7,610 bases of DNA from Pseudomonadota bacterium (lineage in GTDB: Bacteria > Pseudomonadota > Gammaproteobacteria > Steroidobacterales > Steroidobacteraceae), in NCBI GenBank assembly GCA_021808035.1, contig JAKBCG010000114.1:1-7610 (forward strand), in the 5' to 3' direction. This document shows, piece by piece, positions 1-7,610 of this stretch (positions within the stretch are counted from its first letter, which is position 1; the number at the start of each line of letters is the position of its first letter). The position numbers and the translations under genes are program-made. The notes beneath the pieces were generated by a model. It was not told where the DNA came from and did no database searches. It saw only the letters and a list, made by a program, of their open reading frames with translations.

Positions 1-1
1 G

Positions 2-43
2 GCGGTGAGCCCGCCGCGCGAAGGCGCGGCGCCGGCTCACCGC
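2..43 (-). terminator. Long hairpin after putA, probable terminator
   Basis: Starting 5 bases past the putA stop codon there is a long inverted repeat. An outer 10-bp stem pairs 2-11 with 34-43, a two-base bulge lies at 32-33, and an inner 8-bp stem pairs 12-19 with 24-31 around the four-base loop at 20-23. Eighteen base pairs immediately after a stop codon fit an intrinsic terminator for the hutD-putA transcript. The bases that would hold the U-tract lie at or beyond the window's left edge, so this cannot be confirmed. The near-symmetric stem could also serve a convergent gene beyond the edge. Confidence 0.65.
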
Positions 44-48
44 GCCGG

Positions 49-3000
49 TCACTGACCGAGGTTCAACAGCGCGGCGTTCCCGCCGGTCGCGGTGGTGTTC
101 ACCGTCAGCGTCCGCTCGTTCGCCATACGGGCGAGATAGTGCGGACCACCGGCCTTCGGACCGGTCCCCGAGAGCCCCGAACCTCCGAACGGCTGGACGC
201 CGACGACCGCACCGATCATGTTGCGGTTCACGTAGGTGTTGCCGACGCTCGTGGCCCCGTACACGGCGCGCCAGAACGACTCGAGGCGTGTTTGCACGCC
301 GAGGGTGAGACCGTAGCCGGTCGTGCGTATTGCGCCGAGCACCCGGTCGATGTCGCGCGCGCGGTAGCGGACCAGGTGCAGGATCGGGCCGAACTCCTCC
401 CGGGTAAGCTGCGCCGCCGCGTCGAGCTCGATCAGGTGCGGCGCGACGAAGGTGCCGTGCCGGTGTTCCTCCCCGAGGGGGCAGGCCTTGAGCACCTTCG
501 CTTCCTTGCGCATGCGCTCGACGTGCGCGCGCAGCTTCTCCGCGGCGGCGGCGGTGATCACCGGCCCGACGTCGGTCCGCGCCTGCGCCGGGTCGCCGAT
601 CACGAGTTCATCCATCGCGCCGGCGATCATCTCGATCACCGGTTCCGCGACGTCCTCCTGCACGAACAGGATCCGCAGCGCCGAGCAGCGTTGACCCGCG
701 CTCTGGAACGCCGAGGCGACGACGTCGTCGACGACCTGCTCCGGCAACGCGGTCGAATCGACCAGCATCGCGTTCATGCCGCCGGTCTCGGCGATCAACG
801 GCAGGATCGCGCCGTCCCGCGCCGCGAGCGCGCGGTTGATCGTTTGCGCGGTCGCGGTCGACCCCGTCATCGCGACGCCCGCGAGCGCCGGGTGGCGGAA
901 CGCGACGTCGCCGAACGCACGCCCCTGGGCAGGCGTGAATTGCAATGCCTGCGGCGGTACGCCGGCCTCGTGCAGGCAGGTGACGAGCCGGCCCGCGATC
1001 AGCGGTGTCGGTTCGGCGGGTTTCGCGACGACCGCGTTGCCCGCGGCGAGCGCCGCGGCGACCTGGCCGGTGAATATCGCGAGCGGAAAATTCCACGGAC
1101 TGATGCACGCGAACACCCCGCGGCCATGCAGCGCGAGATCGTTCGTCTCGCCGGTGACTCCGGCGAGACGCGTCGGGCCGTCGAAGAGCCTGCGAGCCGA
1201 AAGCGCGTAGTAGCGGCAGAAGTCGGCCGCCTCGCGCACCTCGGCGACCGCGTCACCGAGTGTCTTGCCAGCTTCCCGGACGAGTAGCTCGTAGAACTCG
1301 CTGCGATTGCCCTCGATGGTCTCGGCCGCCCGTTCGAGGATCGCCGCGCGGCCCGCGCCGCCGAGACCGTCCCACTCGGATTGGAAGCGTGCCGCGGACT
1401 CGAACGCCCGCGCGATCTGCGCGGCGCTCGCCTCCCGCAGCCGTCCGACCGTTTCGCGCCGGTCCGACGGGTTCGCGACCGTGATCTCGGCGCCCTCGAG
1501 GCATTCGCCGTCGATGATCGGACCGCCGCGGTGCACCGCATCGCGGCGCGCGACCACCGCGCCGAGCGCGTCGATCACGCGCGGATCGCCGAAGTCGACG
1601 CCCTGGGAATTGGCGCGATCCGGGTAGAGCCCGGCGGGCACGGGCAACGACGGGTTGGCGATCGGCTGCAGGCGTTCGAGCTCGCCGACCGGATCGCGCA
1701 CCACGTCATCCACCGGAACCTCCTCGTCCATGAAGCGGTTCACGAACGAGGTGTTGGCGCCGTTCTCGAGCAGTCGTCTGACGAGGTAGGCGAGCAGGTC
1801 CTTGTGCTCGCCGACCGGCGCGTACGCGCGCACGCGCGGAAACGCCGGAATCTGTCGCTGGGCCTCCGCGTAGAGGAGCCCGCCCATGCCGTGCAACCGC
1901 TGGAACTCGTAGACGGTGCCCGGTGGGGCGAGTTCGAGCACCGCGGCGATCGTGAACGCATTGTGGGTCGCGAATTGCGGGTAGATCGTGTCGCGATTCG
2001 CGAACAGGCGTCCGGCGCACGCAAGATAGGACACGTCGGTGGTGAGCTTGCGGGTGTACACCGGGTAACCGTCGAGGCCCCGCTCCTGGGCGCGCTTGAT
2101 CTCGCTGTCCCAGTAGGCACCCTTGACCAGGCGCACGGTCATCCGCCGCGATGCCGACCGGGCGAGCGCGGCGACCCAGTCGATCACGTCGAGCGCGCGC
2201 TTGCCGTACGCCTGCACCGCGAGCCCGAACCCGGGCCAGTCACGGGTGCGCGCATCGCGGCTCACGGCCTCGATCACGTCGAGCGACAGATCGAGTCGAT
2301 CGGCCTCCTCGGCGTCGACCGTGAGCTGGATGCCGGCGGCCGCGGCGCGTTCCGCGAGCGACGCGACCCTCGGCACCAATCGTGCGAGGACGCGCTCCCG
2401 TTGCACGAGCGAGTAGCGCGGCTCGAGCGCCGAGAGCTTGATCGATATCGACGACGCTTCGTGCGGTTCGCGTCCGCGGCGGGCCGCGCCGATCGCATCG
2501 ATCGCGTGCACGTAAGCCTCGTAGTACCGCTCGGCGTCGCGGAGCGTTCGCGCGCCCTCGCCGAGCATGTCGAACGAGCACAAGGCGAGCGCCGGCTCCG
2601 AGGCACCGCGCTTCAGGGCCTCCTCGATGGTCCGCCCGACGACGAACTCGCCGCCGATGATCCGCATCGCGCGGCGCACCGCGAGACGCACGACCGGCTC
2701 ACCGGCCTTGCGGGTCAGCGATCGCAGCCAACCGCCGGCATCGGACTTGATCGAAGGATCCAGCTCGAGGATGCCGCCGGTGAGCATCAATCCCCAGGTC
2801 GACGCGTTCACGAACACCGACTCGGACCTGCCGGCGTGGGCGGACCAGTCGCCGCTCGACAACTGCTCGGCGATCAACCGGTCGGCGGTCGCGTCGTCCG
2901 GAATCCGCAGCAGCGCCTCGGCGATGCACATCAGCGCGATCCCTTCCTGATTCGACAGGCCGAATTCCTGCAGGAACGCGTCGAGGAACGGACGCTCGTC

Positions 3001-3195
3001 GCGCCGCGCGCGTGCACCCTCGACCAGCGATCGCGCGGCCGCGGTCGCCCGGTGGCGCGCACCGCCGGTGAGTTCCAGGCTGCGGAGCAGCCGCGTGACC
3101 GAGCCTTCCTCGGGCCATAGCGCATGATCACGGATCGATTCACGGATCGTCGCGAGCTGATCGGAGGCGCGCGTCGTGGAATATTCATCGGTCAT
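49..3195 (-). CDS. putA: Bifunctional proline dehydrogenase / L-glutamate gamma-semialdehyde dehydrogenase, short (type A) PutA
   Basis: PutA oxidises proline to P5C with FAD, passing electrons to the membrane quinone pool, and then oxidises glutamate semialdehyde to glutamate with NAD+. With 1048 residues from the chosen start it is a short PutA. It has an N-terminal helical arm region (about 1-140), a proline dehydrogenase barrel (about 150-490) and an aldehyde dehydrogenase domain (about 520-1030), ending in the TVNTTATGGNAALLNLGQ tail typical of PutA. Active-site features seen: Lys253 in SIKLSAL, the AYAPVG loop, the Arg473-Arg474 pair in RRLLENGANTSF, Glu803 in ETGGMNAM and the catalytic Cys837 in SAGQRCSALR. 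All are intact. The ribbon-helix-helix DNA-binding domain of E. coli PutA is absent, so it should not repress its own gene. I chose the ATG at 3195 because AGGGGA lies 5 bases upstream; an in-frame ATG at 3216 (7 codons longer) has no such site. It overlaps hutD by 11 bases. Confidence 0.97.
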   Translation of the reverse strand: MTDEYSTTRASDQLATIRESIRDHALWPEEGSVTRLLRSLELTGGARHRATAAARSLVEGARARRDERPFLDAFLQEFGLSNQEGIALMCIAEALLRIPDDATADRLIAEQLSSGDWSAHAGRSESVFVNASTWGLMLTGGILELDPSIKSDAGGWLRSLTRKAGEPVVRLAVRRAMRIIGGEFVVGRTIEEALKRGASEPALALCSFDMLGEGARTLRDAERYYEAYVHAIDAIGAARRGREPHEASSISIKLSALEPRYSLVQRERVLARLVPRVASLAERAAAAGIQLTVDAEEADRLDLSLDVIEAVSRDARTRDWPGFGLAVQAYGKRALDVIDWVAALARSASRRMTVRLVKGAYWDSEIKRAQERGLDGYPVYTRKLTTDVSYLACAGRLFANRDTIYPQFATHNAFTIAAVLELAPPGTVYEFQRLHGMGGLLYAEAQRQIPAFPRVRAYAPVGEHKDLLAYLVRRLLENGANTSFVNRFMDEEVPVDDVVRDPVGELERLQPIANPSLPVPAGLYPDRANSQGVDFGDPRVIDALGAVVARRDAVHRGGPIIDGECLEGAEITVANPSDRRETVGRLREASAAQIARAFESAARFQSEWDGLGGAGRAAILERAAETIEGNRSEFYELLVREAGKTLGDAVAEVREAADFCRYYALSARRLFDGPTRLAGVTGETNDLALHGRGVFACISPWNFPLAIFTGQVAAALAAGNAVVAKPAEPTPLIAGRLVTCLHEAGVPPQALQFTPAQGRAFGDVAFRHPALAGVAMTGSTATAQTINRALAARDGAILPLIAETGGMNAMLVDSTALPEQVVDDVVASAFQSAGQRCSALRILFVQEDVAEPVIEMIAGAMDELVIGDPAQARTDVGPVITAAAAEKLRAHVERMRKEAKVLKACPLGEEHRHGTFVAPHLIELDAAAQLTREEFGPILHLVRYRARDIDRVLGAIRTTGYGLTLGVQTRLESFWRAVYGATSVGNTYVNRNMIGAVVGVQPFGGSGLSGTGPKAGGPHYLARMANERTLTVNTTATGGNAALLNLGQ

Positions 3196-3808
3196 GGACG
3201 TCCCCTTTCTGTGCATTCGGAGCGCGCTCGACGAGCGTCGCGATGAACGCGAGCGTGGATTGGCCTCCCGCTCCGGAATCGCGCAGCCGCGCGCGATCGC
3301 CCTCCCCCAGCAACGCCAGATCCCCGGCGTTCAAGACCTGTGGCTCGGCCGAATCGCCTTCGATCCGGATGCGGCCGGCTACGCCGAACACCGCGATCGT
3401 CGCGGCCGGCGCGGCAGCGATGAGGTGCCCCGGGCCGGGGTTCACGATACGGACGTCGGCATCGACCGCATCACGCGCGATCAACAGGTTGAGATCAGTG
3501 CAGGGTCCGCCGAGCAAGGTGCACTCGGCAGCCAGCGCACCGTCGAACTCGATCCGATCGCCGACGCGGCGAAGTTCACGGCGATCGCCGTTCGCGAAGC
3601 GCAGGTCGAATCCTGCGCCTTGGAGCAGGGTCAGATGGCGCAGGTACCCGGTGAAGTCCGAGAAGGCTCCGGATTCGGCGATCTCGGCGACGCTGATCCG
3701 CCATCGAAAATCGGCTCGGCCCGCGGGTACGCGCACGGCCTCGTGCGTGACGCCGCCGCCGTTCTTCCACGGGTGGGTCTCGAAATCGGATCGGCGGATC
3801 AAACGCAT
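3185..3808 (-). CDS. hutD: HutD/Ves family protein
   Basis: This 207-residue protein belongs to the HutD/Ves family (PF05962), small cytoplasmic proteins with a bicupin-like fold and no established enzyme activity. In Pseudomonas, HutD is encoded with the histidine-utilisation genes and is thought to limit the pathway, possibly by sensing formylglutamate; E. coli Ves is a stand-alone relative. Family signatures are visible in order: PWKNGGG at residues 13-19, FRWRISVAEI at 34-43, a GAFSDFTGYLRHLTLLQG block at 47-64, and CTDLNLL at 103-109. There is no signal peptide or membrane segment. The ATG at 3808 is chosen because an in-frame TGA lies at 3833-3835 and the conserved N-terminus starts immediately. 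No good Shine-Dalgarno sequence precedes it. The 3' end overlaps the putA start by 11 bases, which suggests translational coupling. No hut gene is present in the window, so a role in histidine breakdown cannot be assumed; the symbol reflects family membership. Confidence 0.88.
   Translation of the reverse strand: MRLIRRSDFETHPWKNGGGVTHEAVRVPAGRADFRWRISVAEIAESGAFSDFTGYLRHLTLLQGAGFDLRFANGDRRELRRVGDRIEFDGALAAECTLLGGPCTDLNLLIARDAVDADVRIVNPGPGHLIAAAPAATIAVFGVAGRIRIEGDSAEPQVLNAGDLALLGEGDRARLRDSGAGGQSTLAFIATLVERAPNAQKGDVHDR
3201..3206 (-). promoter_or_regulatory. Ribosome binding site of putA, inside hutD
   Basis: On the minus strand the bases AGGGGA lie 5 bases before the ATG at 3195-3193, a normal Shine-Dalgarno spacing. 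The site sits within the last codons of hutD, so ribosomes finishing hutD (stop at 3187-3185) end next to the putA start. This decides in favour of the start at 3195 over the ATG at 3216, which has only GC-rich sequence without a purine-rich site ahead of it. It is a match by eye, not an experiment. Confidence 0.6.
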
Positions 3809-3852
3809 CGCGCGCAGCGCCGGTTCGCCCGTTCATTCCGTCGGTGGAGTCA

Positions 3853-3887
3853 GGGCGCCGGGCTCGCGGGACGCGAACCCGGCGCCC
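3853..3887 (-). terminator. GC hairpin between rpoC and hutD (terminator-like, no T-tract)
   Basis: A perfect 10-bp inverted repeat, gggcgccggg at 3853-3862 and cccggcgccc at 3878-3887, is followed inward by one mismatch (3863/3877), a further 4-bp stem (3864-3867 with 3873-3876) and a 5-base loop. It begins 6 bases after the rpoC stop codon and ends 44 bases before the hutD start. On the minus strand the bases after the stem are TGACTCCACCGA, so the U-tract of a classical intrinsic terminator is missing; there is none on the plus strand either. It could be a weak or U-less terminator, a partial read-through element separating rpoC from hutD-putA expression, or an mRNA 3'-end stabiliser. The structure is seen in the sequence; its role is inferred. 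Confidence 0.55.
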
Positions 3888-3893
3888 GGAACA

Positions 3894-7610
<3,717 letters not shown>

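Noticed and set aside
139..1287. Plus-strand open frame of 382 codons opposite the 3' part of putA
   Set aside because: It is in the same codon register opposite putA as the longer antisense frame and has the same explanation; the translation shows no recognisable fold or motif.
1381..3120. Plus-strand open frame of 579 codons opposite putA
   Set aside because: It is codon-for-codon the reverse complement of putA (same codon boundaries). In that register a stop needs TTA, CTA or TCA in putA, codons that are rare in a GC-rich gene, so long open frames are expected. The translation is rich in R, H, E and D without domain motifs, while putA is unmistakable.
3193..3216. Upstream in-frame ATG at 3216 as the putA start
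   Set aside because: It would add only seven residues (MHRKGTS), has no purine-rich site ahead of it and deepens the overlap with hutD, whereas the ATG at 3195 has AGGGGA at normal spacing.
3809..3893. Possible promoter for hutD-putA in the 85-base gap
   Set aside because: No convincing -35/-10 pair was found on the minus strand by eye; the gap is mostly taken up by the GC hairpin.

Overview
This is a GC-rich stretch of bacterial chromosome carrying three genes, all on the minus strand and in transcription order rpoC (5'-truncated by the window edge), hutD and putA. The RNA polymerase subunit beta' is close to the Escherichia coli protein over its whole visible length. From the catalytic aspartates to the second zinc site, the motifs I checked keep one constant offset of 165 residues, and the large insertion inside the trigger loop seen in Gammaproteobacteria appears to be present. 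I infer a high-GC gammaproteobacterium but cannot name a genus from this sequence.

Layout, from right to left in the direction of transcription: 7610-3894 is rpoC without its first ~165 codons. 3893-3809 is an 85-base gap holding a strong GC hairpin with no T-tract. 3808-3185 is hutD, a HutD/Ves-family cupin-like protein. 3195-49 is putA, a bifunctional proline dehydrogenase/P5C dehydrogenase of the short type without the DNA-binding domain; its start overlaps the end of hutD by 11 bases. 43-2 is a long hairpin just after the putA stop, probably its terminator. No tRNA, rRNA, CRISPR array, insertion sequence or attachment site was seen, and no intergenic gap exceeds 300 bases.

Functionally, hutD and putA look like a translationally coupled pair for amino-acid catabolism: putA oxidises proline to glutamate, and HutD relatives are known from histidine utilisation, which also ends at glutamate. 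That pair sits directly behind the core transcription gene rpoC, where many bacteria carry the ribosomal str operon (rpsL-rpsG-fusA-tuf). The window is otherwise ordinary. I found no new defence, mobile or RNA-guided system. The points worth a second look are the gene order, the hutD-putA coupling without hut genes, and the hairpin between rpoC and hutD.
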